A DNA stretch of 64,000 nt from an uncultured Luminiphilus sp. (lineage in GTDB: Bacteria; Pseudomonadota; Gammaproteobacteria; Pseudomonadales; Halieaceae): NCBI GenBank assembly GCA_943840615.1, contig CALSVI010000006.1, positions 1-64,000 on the forward strand. The letters are read 5' to 3'. The notes under the pieces were generated by a model. The model saw only the letters and a program-made list of their open reading frames with translations. It ran no database searches and had not been told where the DNA came from. Of this stretch, positions 9,756 to 20,344 are shown one piece after another. Numbering within the stretch: the stretch's first letter is position 1; every line of letters starts with the position of its first letter. Both the position numbers and the translations under genes were made by a program.

Positions 9756-10370
9756 TCAACCTTCTGGCGGGGATGCCTCCTCCTCAAGCGTCGCAAGGAA
9801 CGCTCGAAAGTACAGCATCATTGACCATAGCGTCAGAATAACGGCCAACGCCAGCAAGAACAGCCCCAGCAATCGAATCTCCTCTACGGCGGGCCAGGAG
9901 GGATACCAGATCAAAATAGGGATCGCCGTCATCTGCACACCGGTCTTTACCTTGGCAATGCCACTGACGGCGACCGACGCCTGCTTACCCAACTGCGCCA
10001 TCCACTCACGCAAAGCGCTGATCACAATCTCGCGGCCAATCACCACCATCCCTGCCAGCGTGATCAACACGTTGTCCATACGATGCATCAGTAAAATAAG
10101 CGCTACCGTCACCAGTAGCTTGTCGGCAACGGGGTCAAGAAACGCACCAAACTGGGACGTCTGCCCCATGCGCCGCGCCACCCAGCCATCGAACCAATCT
10201 GTCACCGCTGCAACGATAAACACCACTGCCGCACCGACCGTCGAGATTGGTTGCGGTAGGTAGTAACAAACCACCATGAGCGGAATCGCCGCGATGCGCA
10301 GCCCCGTCAGTAAATTGGGTAAGTTCTGTGGCAAATCATTACTCCCGCTATCACGCCCCAATTCTGACAC
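9756..10370 (-). CDS. pgsA: CDP-diacylglycerol-glycerol-3-phosphate 3-phosphatidyltransferase
   Basis: Membrane enzyme making phosphatidylglycerol phosphate, the committed step to phosphatidylglycerol and cardiolipin. The 204 residues contain the CDP-alcohol phosphotransferase signature DWFDGWVAR...GAFLDPVADK with all conserved Asp residues, and several membrane helices. It follows uvrC by about 20 bp; the uvrC-pgsA pair is conserved in gammaproteobacteria. Confidence 0.96.
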   Translation of the reverse strand: MSELGRDSGSNDLPQNLPNLLTGLRIAAIPLMVVCYYLPQPISTVGAAVVFIVAAVTDWFDGWVARRMGQTSQFGAFLDPVADKLLVTVALILLMHRMDNVLITLAGMVVIGREIVISALREWMAQLGKQASVAVSGIAKVKTGVQMTAIPILIWYPSWPAVEEIRLLGLFLLALAVILTLWSMMLYFRAFLATLEEEASPPEG

Positions 10371-10390
10371 AGCCGGTGAGCCGTGTGCGC

Positions 10391-12216
10391 CTAGTCATTC
10401 ACGGTATGGAGATGGTCGTAGATTACGTTCGCGACCGCGGCGCTGATCCCCTTAATTTTAGAAAGCTCCTCGACACTCGCGTTTTCTATCGCTTTGGCAC
10501 TGCCGAAATGGCGCAATAACTCGCGCCGGCGTTTGGCCCCCACTCCCGGAATATCCTCCAATAACGACTGTTTGCGCGCCTTCGCGCGCCGGCCCCGATG
10601 ACCGCTGATGGCAAAGCGATGCGCCTCGTCGCGAATTTGCTGAATCAGATGCAGCCCGGGATGATCGCCACGTAAACGCATCTCTGCCCCCGAGTCCGCA
10701 TCAATGAGGGTTTCAAAGCCTGCCTTGCGGGTGGTGCCCTTAGCGACTCCCACCACTTTGACGCTAGTGATGTCATAGGTCGCCAATACCTGACGGGCCT
10801 GGCTGACCTGACCTTTACCGCCATCGATAAATAATATGTCTGGAAGTCGCCCCTCACCATTGGCAAGCCGCTTGTAACGTCGCTCCAACGCCTGCTGCAT
10901 TGCCGCGTAGTCGTCTCCAGCCACGATATCCTCAATATTGAACTTACGGTAATCGGCCTTGCAGGCGCCATTGCCGTCGAACACGACACAGGAAGCGACC
11001 GTTGCCTCGCCGGAGCTGTGGCTGATATCAAAGCACTCCATTCGCGTTGGAATATTCTCCAGATCGAGGGCACGGCGCAGCGACTCCAGCCTGCCTGCCA
11101 TTGTTTGTTTTCCGGCAAGAAATGAACGCAGGTTATTTTGTGCGTTCTGCTCTGCCATTTGCAGCCAACGCGCCCGCGCATCACGAACCTTGTGCCGGAC
11201 CAGCACCTTCCGGCCCGCCTCTGCACCGAGCGCTTCCTCGAGCAGTGTGCCGTCAGACAGCGCATGGCTGGTCACGATCTCCTGTGGAATCTGCTGCTGG
11301 CCCGAGAGGTAGAACTGCGGCATAAACGCCTCGAGAATGGCTTCAGCGGACTCATCAAGACGAATCTGCGGATAATAGCTTCGGCTACCCAGCACCCGTG
11401 CCTCGCGCACAAAGAGTACCTGCACACACGCATGGCCATGCTCTGTGAAGACCGCCATGAGATCGAGATCCCCTCTCGTACCCTCTATGTTCTGCGTCGC
11501 CTGCACATTCTGAAGCTGTGTAATCTGGTCACGAATGTCTGCCGCCTTTTCATACTGCAGCTCTGCCGCCGCCAGCTCCATATCATCAGCGAGCCGCGTC
11601 ATCAGGTCATGAGAGCGGCCGTTCAAAAACAGCACCGACTTGTCGATCTGCTCCTGATAGTCCTCATCGGATACCAACCCCACGCAAGGGCCGGAGCAGC
11701 GCCCAATCTGATATTGCAGGCAGGGGCGCGACCGATTGCGAAAATAACTGTCGCGGCACTGTCTCACCTTGAAAACTTTTTGCATCAAGTGCAGGGTCGA
11801 GCGCACCGCGCCGGCACTCGGGTAAGGACCAAAGTAATCGCCCTTTCTTCTTTTCGTGCCGCGATGAAAGCTGAGTCGTGGCCAGCTGTCTTCGGTGGAC
11901 AGATAAATGTAGGGATAGGACTTGTCGTCCTTGAGCAAAATATTATAAGGCGGCCGGTACTGCTTGATCAGATTATGCTCTAGGAGCAAGGCGTCACGCT
12001 CGGTCGTGGTCACCGTGACTTCAATATTGGCAATTCGCGCCACTAACGCCATCGTCTTGGCGACAGGCCTGATGCCCGGAAGTAGCTTGTCACACGATTT
12101 TTCAGGTTTTTGGCTTTGCCCACGTACAGTAGCTCGCCGGTGGCATCAAACATCTGATAGACCCCCGGGCGAGAGGTCAGCTGTGCCAGGTACGATTCCG
12201 CATCAAAGTCCGTCAT
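10391..12216 (-). CDS. uvrC: UvrABC excinuclease subunit C (one frameshift)
   Basis: Makes the two incisions flanking DNA damage in nucleotide excision repair. Reading from ATG 12216 gives the GIY-YIG nuclease start ([20 protein letters not shown]) until about 12056-12060, where a base appears to be missing before AAGACGATG. The remainder is in the next frame: [17 protein letters not shown], the UVR region, the RNase H-like C-terminal nuclease and a terminal helix-hairpin-helix. Merged length is about 608 residues, normal for UvrC. A single-base sequence error is the simplest explanation; if real, only an N-terminally deleted protein would be made. It starts 12 bp after murB. Confidence 0.9.
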
Positions 12217-12227
12217 ACCCAGACCGC

Positions 12228-13238
12228 TTAATCCGACCTTCCCATCACGCGCGGCTCGAGCTCAAGTGACACGCCATAGGCGTCCTCGACACTCCCTGAG
12301 ATGGCCTCTGCCAGCGACAACCAGGGCAACGCAGAGCGCGCACCACAGCCCTCCAGCACCAACGCATGATCGTTTGATACCCTGACTCCACCGCGCTCTT
12401 GTCCCCGCCAACCCAACTGATCGATCAGCCAGGCAGCCGAGACCTTCATGCCCGCATCAGGCCCTGGGTACACGGGCACTTCCGGAAAGTTTTGGCGCAA
12501 AATGTCGACATCGTGCTGCGAAATGACGGGATTTTTAAAGAAACTGCCGACATTGGGCGTAATCACAGGATCGGGCAACCGCTCCCGACGAATGGCGATC
12601 ACCGATGCCAGTACCGCGTCATGAGTCAGCTCAGCCTCACTCAGACGCGCCCTCAGAGTGGGGTAGTTCGCCTCTACTGGCGCGCCACGATCCAATGCAA
12701 AATCCACCGCTGTAATGATCCAGCCCTCGCCCTGTGGGTGCTTGAACACACTGTCACGATAGCGAAATTCACACTGTTGAGGGGGCAAGACCGCACTCTC
12801 CCCTGTCTCGCGATGCATCGCATGGACTGCCTGAATACACTGGGCGACCTCAACACCATAGGCCCCGATATTCTGTATCGGTGCCGCACCGACCGAGCCG
12901 GGGATCAGGGCAAGGTTGGCCAAACCATGAAACCCACGGTGGTGGCACCACAATACCCACTCATGCCAGTTCTCACCGGCGCCTGCTCTGGCAATCACGT
13001 GACGACCATCATCAGAGAGGACCTCCCTCCCCATGATGTTCATCAGAAGCGTCGTGCCAGGCAAGGTCTCGTGGAGAACGACATTGCTGCCGCCCCCCAG
13101 CACATTGATGGGTACTGCGGTGGCAGGCTGCACCAGCTCGGCCCGCAATTGTTCCTGCGACGTGACGGTCACGAGACGCTGCGCGGTGGCTGCCAGCTGC
13201 AGAGTATTCAGAGCGGTCAAGTCGGCGGTCGCGGTCAC
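12228..13238 (-). CDS. murB: UDP-N-acetylenolpyruvoylglucosamine reductase
   Basis: NADPH- and FAD-dependent reduction of UDP-GlcNAc-enolpyruvate to UDP-MurNAc in peptidoglycan precursor synthesis, in the cytoplasm. The 336 residues show the FAD-binding [11 protein letters not shown], the [15 protein letters not shown] stretch, and the catalytic-serine segment NVGSFFKNP. This is the long (type I) MurB found in E. coli and Pseudomonas. It follows kdsB by a few bases and precedes uvrC in the same direction. Confidence 0.96.
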   Translation of the reverse strand: MTATADLTALNTLQLAATAQRLVTVTSQEQLRAELVQPATAVPINVLGGGSNVVLHETLPGTTLLMNIMGREVLSDDGRHVIARAGAGENWHEWVLWCHHRGFHGLANLALIPGSVGAAPIQNIGAYGVEVAQCIQAVHAMHRETGESAVLPPQQCEFRYRDSVFKHPQGEGWIITAVDFALDRGAPVEANYPTLRARLSEAELTHDAVLASVIAIRRERLPDPVITPNVGSFFKNPVISQHDVDILRQNFPEVPVYPGPDAGMKVSAAWLIDQLGWRGQERGGVRVSNDHALVLEGCGARSALPWLSLAEAISGSVEDAYGVSLELEPRVMGRSD

Positions 13239-13242
13239 CGCA

Positions 13243-13977
13243 TCAGCTCCCGCCGCTCAGTAAGTCCTGAACAGCAGCCAGATCGTCTTCCGTATCGACC
13301 CCCGCCGGCACGGGCTCCGGGGCCAGCTCAATCTGAATATGCGCGTCATGCGCCAATGCGCGGAGCTGTTCCAGTGACTCACTTTGCTCCGCCACCGCAG
13401 GAGGCCACCCGACAAACCGCTTCAGAAACCCGGCTCGATAGGCGTAAAGGCCGATGTGTCGAAACAGGCGAGCAGGCTCAGCCGAATCGCGGTGCGCAGG
13501 AATGACCGCGCGCGAGAAATACAGCGCTCGTCCCGTATCACTTGCCACCACCTTCACAACAGACTCTTTTGCCGCTTCCGTTAACCCCACTGGCTCCATC
13601 AAAGTCGCCATGTCTGCAGCGACCGTTTCGCTCAGTATGCTGGCCACGCGTTGAATGTTGGCCACCGGCATCAAGGGCTCGTCACCCTGAAGATTGACCA
13701 CCACCGCGTCGTCTGCGAGTGCTAGTTGATCGACCACCTCGGCGAGACGGTCGGTACCAGAGACGTGGTCACTGCGTGTCATGGCCACTTGGGCGCCGCG
13801 AGCCGTCATCTCGTCGGCAATACGATCGTCATCGGTGGCGATCACAACGTGCCGCGCCCCGGCCTGCATCGCCCGCTCCCACACCCAGGCCACCATGGGC
13901 TTCCCCGCGATCATTCGCAGCGCCTTGCCGGGTAACCGCGTAGAACCAAAACGGGCAGGAATAATAATGTCGAACAT
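13243..13977 (-). CDS. kdsB: 3-deoxy-manno-octulosonate cytidylyltransferase
   Basis: Activates KDO with CTP for transfer to lipid A. The 244-residue protein has the nucleotidyltransferase opening PARFGSTRLPGKAL, ATDDDRIAD, and NLQGDEPL. It sits 7 bp behind lpxK in a lipid A/KDO operon, the usual arrangement in Pseudomonas-like bacteria, although the small phosphatase or Trm112-like genes often found near here are absent. Confidence 0.96.
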   Translation of the reverse strand: MFDIIIPARFGSTRLPGKALRMIAGKPMVAWVWERAMQAGARHVVIATDDDRIADEMTARGAQVAMTRSDHVSGTDRLAEVVDQLALADDAVVVNLQGDEPLMPVANIQRVASILSETVAADMATLMEPVGLTEAAKESVVKVVASDTGRALYFSRAVIPAHRDSAEPARLFRHIGLYAYRAGFLKRFVGWPPAVAEQSESLEQLRALAHDAHIQIELAPEPVPAGVDTEDDLAAVQDLLSGGS

Positions 13978-13984
13978 AGCCTTC

Positions 13985-14998
13985 TCAGCAGCCTGTCTGC
14001 GCGGGAGGGGGCAAAAGCCCCTTCAGTCTCGACAGCAATGATGCCGGCAAGGCGACCTCAATTTCTACTACCCACACCCGGGGGTCAGTATCGCGGGGCA
14101 ACTTCACTGCGTCTTTGGCCGTCACCAGTATCACTGGCTCGTCGCAAGACTCAAGATGCGCCGCGGTAATCGCCTCATGGTCGGCCAACGCCACCGTGCG
14201 CAAACCAAGGCCTTGCTCGATCAGCATAGTGAAAAATTGCCCGGGCTGGCCCAGCCCGGTCAGCGCAACGACTGTCTGCTGACGCCAATCTGCCAGCCAA
14301 TCCTGCCACGGCATGGTCCGACCCGTCGCAACGTGCGTGGCGAGGGTGGGTTGATAGCGAAATCCCCGGCCGGGATCATCACTGTTGCGCTCCAGCACCG
14401 AATCGACACTGGCCAGGCGACTGCCGGGTTCACGCAGAGGCCCTGCCGGCAACAAGCGGCCATTGCCCAGTCCTCTCTCTGCGTCGAGTACTACGATCTC
14501 CACATCGCGCGACATGCCATAGTGCTGCAGCCCGTCATCGGACAGCACCACATCAACCTGCCCGCTCTGAGCGAGGGTGTTAAGCGCCATTTTGCGATCG
14601 CGACACACCAATACGGGGACTTTCAGATCGCGCCTGATCAACGCCGGCTCATCGCCCACCACCGCCGCTGAATCGATCTCAGATACCCAATGGGGCTCGG
14701 CCGCCCGCAGCCCCTTGTAACCGCGACTGACCACACCCACGCGATAGCCCTGCTCCATGAGCCACTTGCCCAGCGCAATCAATACTGGCGTCTTGCCCGT
14801 GCCGCCAGCAGTCAGTCCGCCCACGACAATAACGCTCACCCCGGGCGGGGTGCTCCCCTTGGCGGGCGCCTGTCTGCGTCGACGTCGCACCACCCACCGG
14901 ACAGGCCAACTCAGGGGCAGCAGGCACCAAGACAGCACGCCGCCGCGGTACCAAATGTAATTCACAAGGCGTTCCAGCGTGCCGCGCAGCAGGATCAT
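13985..14998 (-). CDS. lpxK: Tetraacyldisaccharide 4'-kinase
   Basis: Phosphorylates the 4' position of the lipid A precursor at the inner face of the cytoplasmic membrane. The 337 residues contain one N-terminal membrane segment and the P-loop VGGLTAGGTGKTPV near residue 60, followed by VVSRGYKG and the conserved LSDDGLQHY. The start overlaps the msbA stop by four bases (ATGA). Confidence 0.95.
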   Translation of the reverse strand: MILLRGTLERLVNYIWYRGGVLSWCLLPLSWPVRWVVRRRRRQAPAKGSTPPGVSVIVVGGLTAGGTGKTPVLIALGKWLMEQGYRVGVVSRGYKGLRAAEPHWVSEIDSAAVVGDEPALIRRDLKVPVLVCRDRKMALNTLAQSGQVDVVLSDDGLQHYGMSRDVEIVVLDAERGLGNGRLLPAGPLREPGSRLASVDSVLERNSDDPGRGFRYQPTLATHVATGRTMPWQDWLADWRQQTVVALTGLGQPGQFFTMLIEQGLGLRTVALADHEAITAAHLESCDEPVILVTAKDAVKLPRDTDPRVWVVEIEVALPASLLSRLKGLLPPPAQTGC

Positions 14999-16815
14999 GG
15001 GTTAGTAAAACCCTGCTGATAGAGGCTGGCATACAGACCCCCTTCCGCAACGAGCTCTGTATGGCTGCCCGTAGCAACAATGCGACCCTCGTCCATCACC
15101 ACAATCATGTCAGCGTGCTCAACGGTTGACAGCCTATGTGCAATCACCAACGTCGTGCGTCCGGTCGAAATAGACTCCAGCGACGCCTGAATAGCCGCCT
15201 CAGACTCGTTATCCAAGGCCGACGTCGCCTCGTCGAGCACCAGAATCGGCGCATCCTTCAATACTGCGCGCGCAATGGCGAGACGCTGTTTTTGTCCGCC
15301 AGACAGGCCACTGCCCCCATCGCCGAGGGTGGCATCCAATCCGTTGGGCAGCGCTTCTACAAACGACCAGGCTTGAGCCGTTTCTAGCGCCTGGCGCAGC
15401 GCGACATCATCGGCGTGATCGGCCTCTCCAAACGCCACATTGGCGCGAACCGTATCGCTAAAGAGCACCACGCGCTGAGAAACGAGCCCGAACTGACGGC
15501 GATAATCGGCGAGCCGGTAACCCTCTACCGGCTGCTCATCCAGCCGTATTTGTCCCGAGGTCGGGTCATAGAAGCGGCACAACAAATTGATCAGACTGCT
15601 TTTACCCGCTCCCGAACGCCCTACAAACGCGACCATCTTGCCCGCTGGTATGCGCAGGCTCAGGTCCTGCAGTACCAGCTGGTCTGTGCCCGGATAGGCA
15701 AAATCGACGTGGTCGAGCACAATCTCGCCGCGCGCCCGTTCCAATGTGAGGCGGCCATTATCGACCTCTGGCGGCGTATCGATCTGCGCAAACAGATCCT
15801 CCGCAGCGGCCAGACCCCGCTGAATAATGCTCTGCACGTTGGTTAGCGTGCGAATGGGCTTACCCAACTGCGTCGCCGCGGCAATGAAGGCTACCAATGA
15901 CCCCGCCGAGAACCCGGCGAGGATGGCGGGGTCCAAGGCAAACCAAAACAAGGCGGCCAATGCCAGCGCCAACAGGACCTGCGCAATCGGTGTGGACACC
16001 GCCTGCACAAAAGCGAGCTTCAGGCTCTGCACCCGGTTGAACTCACTCGCAGCCCGAAAGCGCGCACTCTGCTGGGCGGTCGCTGCAAACATGCGAAGCT
16101 CGTCGAAGGCATGCATGCTTTCATTACTGAGCTGGGTCACCTCGCCCATGGAGTCCTGAATACGCCGGCTATAGCGACGAAAGTGTCGCCCCACTGCCAG
16201 CACCACAGCGGCCATGGCAGGCGTGATCGCGAAAAAAACCAGCGTCAGCTTCCAGTTGAGATACAGCATGTAACTGATCAACGCCAGAATGGTGAGCCCG
16301 TCGCGTAAAATCGTTTTCAGCGCCTCAGACGATGCCCCGCTGACCTGCTCTACGTTGAAGGTGAGCTTGGACACCAGCTCGCCGTGGGTATGACTATCAA
16401 TGAACTGCTTGGGCACTCTGATCAAGACATCGAAAACCTGTGTGCGCAACCGGTGGACAACGCCGCGGGCTACAATATTCATAAAGTAATTGCCGAGAAA
16501 ATACCCACTGGCGCGCATGACCGCTAAGACAATGGCCGCGACCGGCACCGCAATCCGAGCGTAATCCAAAGGGTCTTTATCGCCCGGCGGCCAGAACCAG
16601 TGAGCCGCCTGCGAGACAAAACCCATGCCCATAGGCGGTGCCTCTCCAAGGGAGTCGAGCAAAAATTGAGTGAGATCGGCGAGCAACACGTTGGCCACCG
16701 AATACACCAAAAAACCCACAATACTCAGCAGAAATGCGCCGCTATGCGCCGCCACATAGCCCAATAGACGGCGGTAAAGCGCCCAATCACTCGGTTGTGT
16801 TGACTCTGTTTTCAC
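14995..16815 (-). CDS. msbA: Lipid A export ATP-binding/permease protein
   Basis: ABC exporter that flips core-lipid A across the inner membrane. The 606 residues have an N-terminal six-helix transmembrane domain (about 1-330) and a C-terminal ATPase with Walker A GRSGAGKSSLINLL, signature LSGGQKQRLAIARA, Walker B ILVLDEATSALD and the switch His in VIAHRLST. Its place between exbD and lpxK supports MsbA over other multidrug half-transporters. Confidence 0.94.
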   Translation of the reverse strand: MKTESTQPSDWALYRRLLGYVAAHSGAFLLSIVGFLVYSVANVLLADLTQFLLDSLGEAPPMGMGFVSQAAHWFWPPGDKDPLDYARIAVPVAAIVLAVMRASGYFLGNYFMNIVARGVVHRLRTQVFDVLIRVPKQFIDSHTHGELVSKLTFNVEQVSGASSEALKTILRDGLTILALISYMLYLNWKLTLVFFAITPAMAAVVLAVGRHFRRYSRRIQDSMGEVTQLSNESMHAFDELRMFAATAQQSARFRAASEFNRVQSLKLAFVQAVSTPIAQVLLALALAALFWFALDPAILAGFSAGSLVAFIAAATQLGKPIRTLTNVQSIIQRGLAAAEDLFAQIDTPPEVDNGRLTLERARGEIVLDHVDFAYPGTDQLVLQDLSLRIPAGKMVAFVGRSGAGKSSLINLLCRFYDPTSGQIRLDEQPVEGYRLADYRRQFGLVSQRVVLFSDTVRANVAFGEADHADDVALRQALETAQAWSFVEALPNGLDATLGDGGSGLSGGQKQRLAIARAVLKDAPILVLDEATSALDNESEAAIQASLESISTGRTTLVIAHRLSTVEHADMIVVMDEGRIVATGSHTELVAEGGLYASLYQQGFTNP

Positions 16816-16827
16816 CTGCGTCCTCGC

Positions 16828-17235
16828 CTAACGGCTATTCTCGGTGGCAATGGTCAATCGTCCAAGATTGAGCTGCGCAGCAACATCTATCGCGGTGACC
16901 ACAAACTGATGTGGGGTCATCGCATCGGCCGACAAGGTCACAGGAATGTCACTATTCCCCCTTAAATAGTCGCGCAGCGCGGCGGACAACCCCGGGGTGT
17001 CGTTAGGCACCGGTGCGCCGTTCAATGCCATATTGCCCGTCGCATCAATGCTTAGCACTACCGCGGTTTCCACGGTGGCCGGCATGCCTTCTGCTTCAGG
17101 CAGCTCCACCACTAACTGTGTAAGCTCGGAAAAACTGGTCGAGACCATAAAAAAGATGAGCAACAGGAACACCACATCGATCAGTGGCGTCAGATTGATC
17201 GAGACCTCGGGTCGACGGAGCCGCCGGAAGTTCAC
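16828..17235 (-). CDS. exbD: ExbD/TolR-type energy-transducing protein
   Basis: Partner of ExbB in a proton-driven inner-membrane motor. The 135 residues have one N-terminal membrane helix with the conserved proton-path Asp (NLTPLIDVVFLLLIFF), then a periplasmic domain. The start overlaps exbB by four bases. No tonB or tol genes are nearby; this ExbBD pair travels with msbA/lpxK in Pseudomonas relatives, so its partner protein is not evident here. Confidence 0.92.
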   Translation of the reverse strand: MNFRRLRRPEVSINLTPLIDVVFLLLIFFMVSTSFSELTQLVVELPEAEGMPATVETAVVLSIDATGNMALNGAPVPNDTPGLSAALRDYLRGNSDIPVTLSADAMTPHQFVVTAIDVAAQLNLGRLTIATENSR

Positions 17236-17855
17236 AGGTCGTACTCGGTTTTCTGATTGCTGTGCAGGGCGTCTACAAGCTTGATAGCTTCGCGCTCGAG
17301 ATTGACGACAATCGATTCAATGCGCGCAGTGTAGTGCCGGTGCATCACCAGGCTGGGGATCGCCACCGCCAGACCCGCCGCCGTCGTTAACAGCGCTTCA
17401 GAAATACCGCCTGCAAGCGCATTGGCGTTACCGGTACCGTAGGTGGTGATTTCGGTGAACACACTGATCATACCCACCACCGTTCCCAACAGCCCCATCA
17501 GCGGCGTGATCGCGGCGATGGTGCCCAGCGCATTGAGGTAGCGCTCGAGGCGGTGAATAACATGAGAAGCCGCCTCGCGGATGCTCTCGCGCATGACGTC
17601 TCTACCCTGATGACGGTTGGCCAGCCCTGCCGCGAGAATAGCCCCCAGCGGCGAACCCTGCCGAAGGGTCTTTAAGTGCTGGGCGTCGAGCACCTCCCCG
17701 CGCAGCTGCTGCCAGACTGTGGCGAGCAGGTGCGGGGGTGCGATCCGTCGCTTGTTCAAAGCGAAATGCCGCTCGATACAGATTGCGAGCGCCAAAACCG
17801 AGCACACCACAATAAAAGGCATAACCCAGCCGCCCGCGGCCAGCACTTGATACAC
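17232..17855 (-). CDS. exbB: ExbB/TolQ-type proton channel protein
   Basis: MotA/TolQ/ExbB family membrane protein forming the stator channel with ExbD. The 207 residues have an N-terminal helix (GGWVMPFIVVCSVLALAI), a cytoplasmic loop, and the paired helices with the signature GLLGTVVGMISVF and GLAVAIPSLVMH. Upstream gene of the exbB-exbD-msbA-lpxK-kdsB-murB run; 74 bp separate it from comEC. Confidence 0.93.
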   Translation of the reverse strand: MYQVLAAGGWVMPFIVVCSVLALAICIERHFALNKRRIAPPHLLATVWQQLRGEVLDAQHLKTLRQGSPLGAILAAGLANRHQGRDVMRESIREAASHVIHRLERYLNALGTIAAITPLMGLLGTVVGMISVFTEITTYGTGNANALAGGISEALLTTAAGLAVAIPSLVMHRHYTARIESIVVNLEREAIKLVDALHSNQKTEYDL

Positions 17856-17929
17856 AGCGCTTCCTCCCTATGAGACGTCGAGTATACCGAGCCGCCAAGG
17901 CCAGCCCCACAAAGGGTTTTGGCAGGTAT

Positions 17930-20200
17930 TTACGGCAATTTCAGCCAATACGGAGACCACGCAGTCCGCTCACGCCTGAACTGAAGCCCTTGCTGCGCTG
18001 CAGAGGTAATGGAGATAGCGCCCTCTTTGGCGGTATCGAGCACGGTGACGGGCGCTTTTTGCCTCACTCTGTCGGTGACCTCTCGATGCGGATGACCAAA
18101 GGCGTTCCCGCGGCCCGCGCTGATCAGCGCCCAATCAGGCCTGACCCATTTCAGTAACGCATGACTGGTTGAGGTTCGGCTTCCATGATGGGCTAATACC
18201 AGCACAGATGCGCTTAGCTCGTCGCGCCAATAACGCACCCATTCTCGCTCCCGGCGTGCCGAAACATCCCCCGGAATCAATAGCGAGAAATTCGGGGCGG
18301 TCACTAACAGCCCACACGAGCCGTCATTGCGATCCTGCTCGCCCTGACCCGGCCCATTGAGGGTCATCAGTTCCATCGACCCCCAGCGCCATCGCTCCCC
18401 GTTTCGACAGGGCGCCCCGCCAAACCCCAGAGCGCGCTCAATGGGCAAGGTGTTGGTCAGAAACGCGTGGCCGCCGCTGTGATCTCGATCAGCATGACTG
18501 ACCAACAACACGTCTATCCGTTCAACTCCGCTCCGATCGAGATACGGCACCAGTACTTTTTCTGCCTGACTGAATCCCCCGGGCTGCCCGTCTCCCGTGT
18601 CGTAGACCAACGTGCGATTCCCGGCTTGAATGACGGCTGACAGGCCCTGCCCAACGTCCAATAGCGTCACCGCAAATTCGGGGCTCGATGTTTTGATGTT
18701 CGCCGCACCGATTGCCGCCCCAGCAAAAGCCAGCAGCGCCCACGAGCGGGATCGTCCCCACAGCGCAATCGCGAGAACCCCCAGCCCGAGCCCCGTCCAA
18801 CCCAGAGGGGCCTGCAGGACCGCCCACTGCCGGCAACAGTCCAACACTCGCTGCAAGGGCCACTGCAACAGCGCCCAACTCTGCTGGCCTAACCACCAGA
18901 ACTGATCCGACAATACCGGCGCTATATCGCTCAGTACCAGCCCCATCAATCCTGCCGGTAGCATGACGAAAGTAACCACCGGCACCACCACGAGGTTCGT
19001 CATCAGGCCCAGAAAGCTCATCTCCGAGAACCAAAACAGCGTGACGGGCGCCATCAGCCACACCATCTTCATCTGCAGCCAAAATAGCCTGCCGACTCCC
19101 GCTGGTTGCCACAGGGCATTCACCAGCAGCCAGGTCGCAGCCGCACTGAGCCAGAAACTGGCGCCCAGCAGCGCCCTTGGGTCCCACAGCAAGAGGGCGG
19201 TGAGTGCCAACAGCAGGCAGCGCCGCCCGCTGACAGACCACCCCAGCATCAAGGGAACTTGGGCTGCGATCAGCATGAGGTAGGCGCGCACAACCGGCAG
19301 ACTGGCACCGACCAGCAGCACATACGCGCCGGTGACCAGTAACGTGCCGGCACAGGCATAACGGATGCCACCCTGATCACCAGGCACCTGTAAAAACCGC
19401 CTTGGTAGGCAAAAACAAGACAGGCAAATCGAAGCCAGCAAACCAATGTGTAGCCCGCTGATCACTAACACGTGCACAATGCCGAGATGCCGCAGGTCCT
19501 GCCACAGTTGGGAGTCTAGCGCTCTGCTGTCCCCGAGCACCAAAGCCCGCATGGCGGCCCAGCCCTCTCCCGAGCGCCCTGCCAGGCGCGCAATAATGCG
19601 TGATCGTAAACCAGCGATTGGGTTATCTAACCGCGTGCTGGATAGCGGCCCTACCGTGGTAGCAGCCCCATCAACACCTTGACTTGCCCATCTTGCCTGA
19701 TCGGGGTACCCGCCCGGATTGACCTGGCTGGTCAGTGGTTTTAACCGCCATAATCCAGCCACCTCGGTGTTGTAGCGAAGCGCCTGATCGCGCTGCGCTA
19801 CGTCGAGATACTGGCTGACCAAAAGCTGTTTCGGGCCCGCGCAATCGGCATCGTCAATTGCAATGACCTGCAGGCGGGCAGAAATGTGTACATGGCCAGG
19901 ACGGATGAGCTGTTCACGAGGCAATGTTGTCACCCTGCCGATCATCTGCACTTCGCGTCGCAGGCAGTGCTCGGGGAGCTGGGTTTTCAGCCACAGAGTC
20001 CCATTGATTGCGCCAGACCCAACACCCAGTAAAAAAGCCGCCACCGACAGCGCACCCCGACGACAGGCGGCAAGCAGCAAAAGCAGTGCTGCGATACCCC
20101 AATGCGGCTCGGGTAACAGCAGACTTGCCCCTGCACCCAGGCAGATCCAGAGCAAGTGGCGGTCCCTGAGTGTCCACGCCGACCTATTCTTTCTCGCCAT
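17930..20200 (-). CDS. comEC: ComEC/Rec2 DNA-uptake channel protein
   Basis: Inner-membrane channel for single-stranded DNA in natural transformation. The 756 residues have an N-terminal DUF4131 region, the multi-helix competence domain (HVLVISGLHIGLLA motif), and a C-terminal metallo-beta-lactamase-like domain (LLDVGQGLS, SHADRDHSGG). Complete and uninterrupted. Pilus and ComEA genes needed for uptake are not in the window, so competence cannot be concluded from this gene alone. Confidence 0.94.
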   Translation of the reverse strand: MARKNRSAWTLRDRHLLWICLGAGASLLLPEPHWGIAALLLLLAACRRGALSVAAFLLGVGSGAINGTLWLKTQLPEHCLRREVQMIGRVTTLPREQLIRPGHVHISARLQVIAIDDADCAGPKQLLVSQYLDVAQRDQALRYNTEVAGLWRLKPLTSQVNPGGYPDQARWASQGVDGAATTVGPLSSTRLDNPIAGLRSRIIARLAGRSGEGWAAMRALVLGDSRALDSQLWQDLRHLGIVHVLVISGLHIGLLASICLSCFCLPRRFLQVPGDQGGIRYACAGTLLVTGAYVLLVGASLPVVRAYLMLIAAQVPLMLGWSVSGRRCLLLALTALLLWDPRALLGASFWLSAAATWLLVNALWQPAGVGRLFWLQMKMVWLMAPVTLFWFSEMSFLGLMTNLVVVPVVTFVMLPAGLMGLVLSDIAPVLSDQFWWLGQQSWALLQWPLQRVLDCCRQWAVLQAPLGWTGLGLGVLAIALWGRSRSWALLAFAGAAIGAANIKTSSPEFAVTLLDVGQGLSAVIQAGNRTLVYDTGDGQPGGFSQAEKVLVPYLDRSGVERIDVLLVSHADRDHSGGHAFLTNTLPIERALGFGGAPCRNGERWRWGSMELMTLNGPGQGEQDRNDGSCGLLVTAPNFSLLIPGDVSARREREWVRYWRDELSASVLVLAHHGSRTSTSHALLKWVRPDWALISAGRGNAFGHPHREVTDRVRQKAPVTVLDTAKEGAISITSAAQQGLQFRRERTAWSPYWLKLP

Positions 20201-20344
20201 CCAGATCCTGTCGTCGCCGCGCAGGCGTGAAATGCGAGACCCCAGTCAATCAACTTGTCACTTTCTGGGGTAGATCTCTGGTTAAAAATGACGCGCAACC
20301 GACTATGATTAGCCTTCACGACAGCAGACAAGCACACCAGCGAA

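Noticed and set aside
10645-11265. Long open frame antiparallel or out of frame within uvrC
   Set aside because: It overlaps a clearly conserved gene and its product shows no family features; several similar frames lie within mfd, comEC, topA and csiV.
18522-19241. 239-codon open frame inside comEC
   Set aside because: Same strand, different frame; the high-GC composition suppresses stops, and the translation is Gly/Ala/Arg-rich with no domain.
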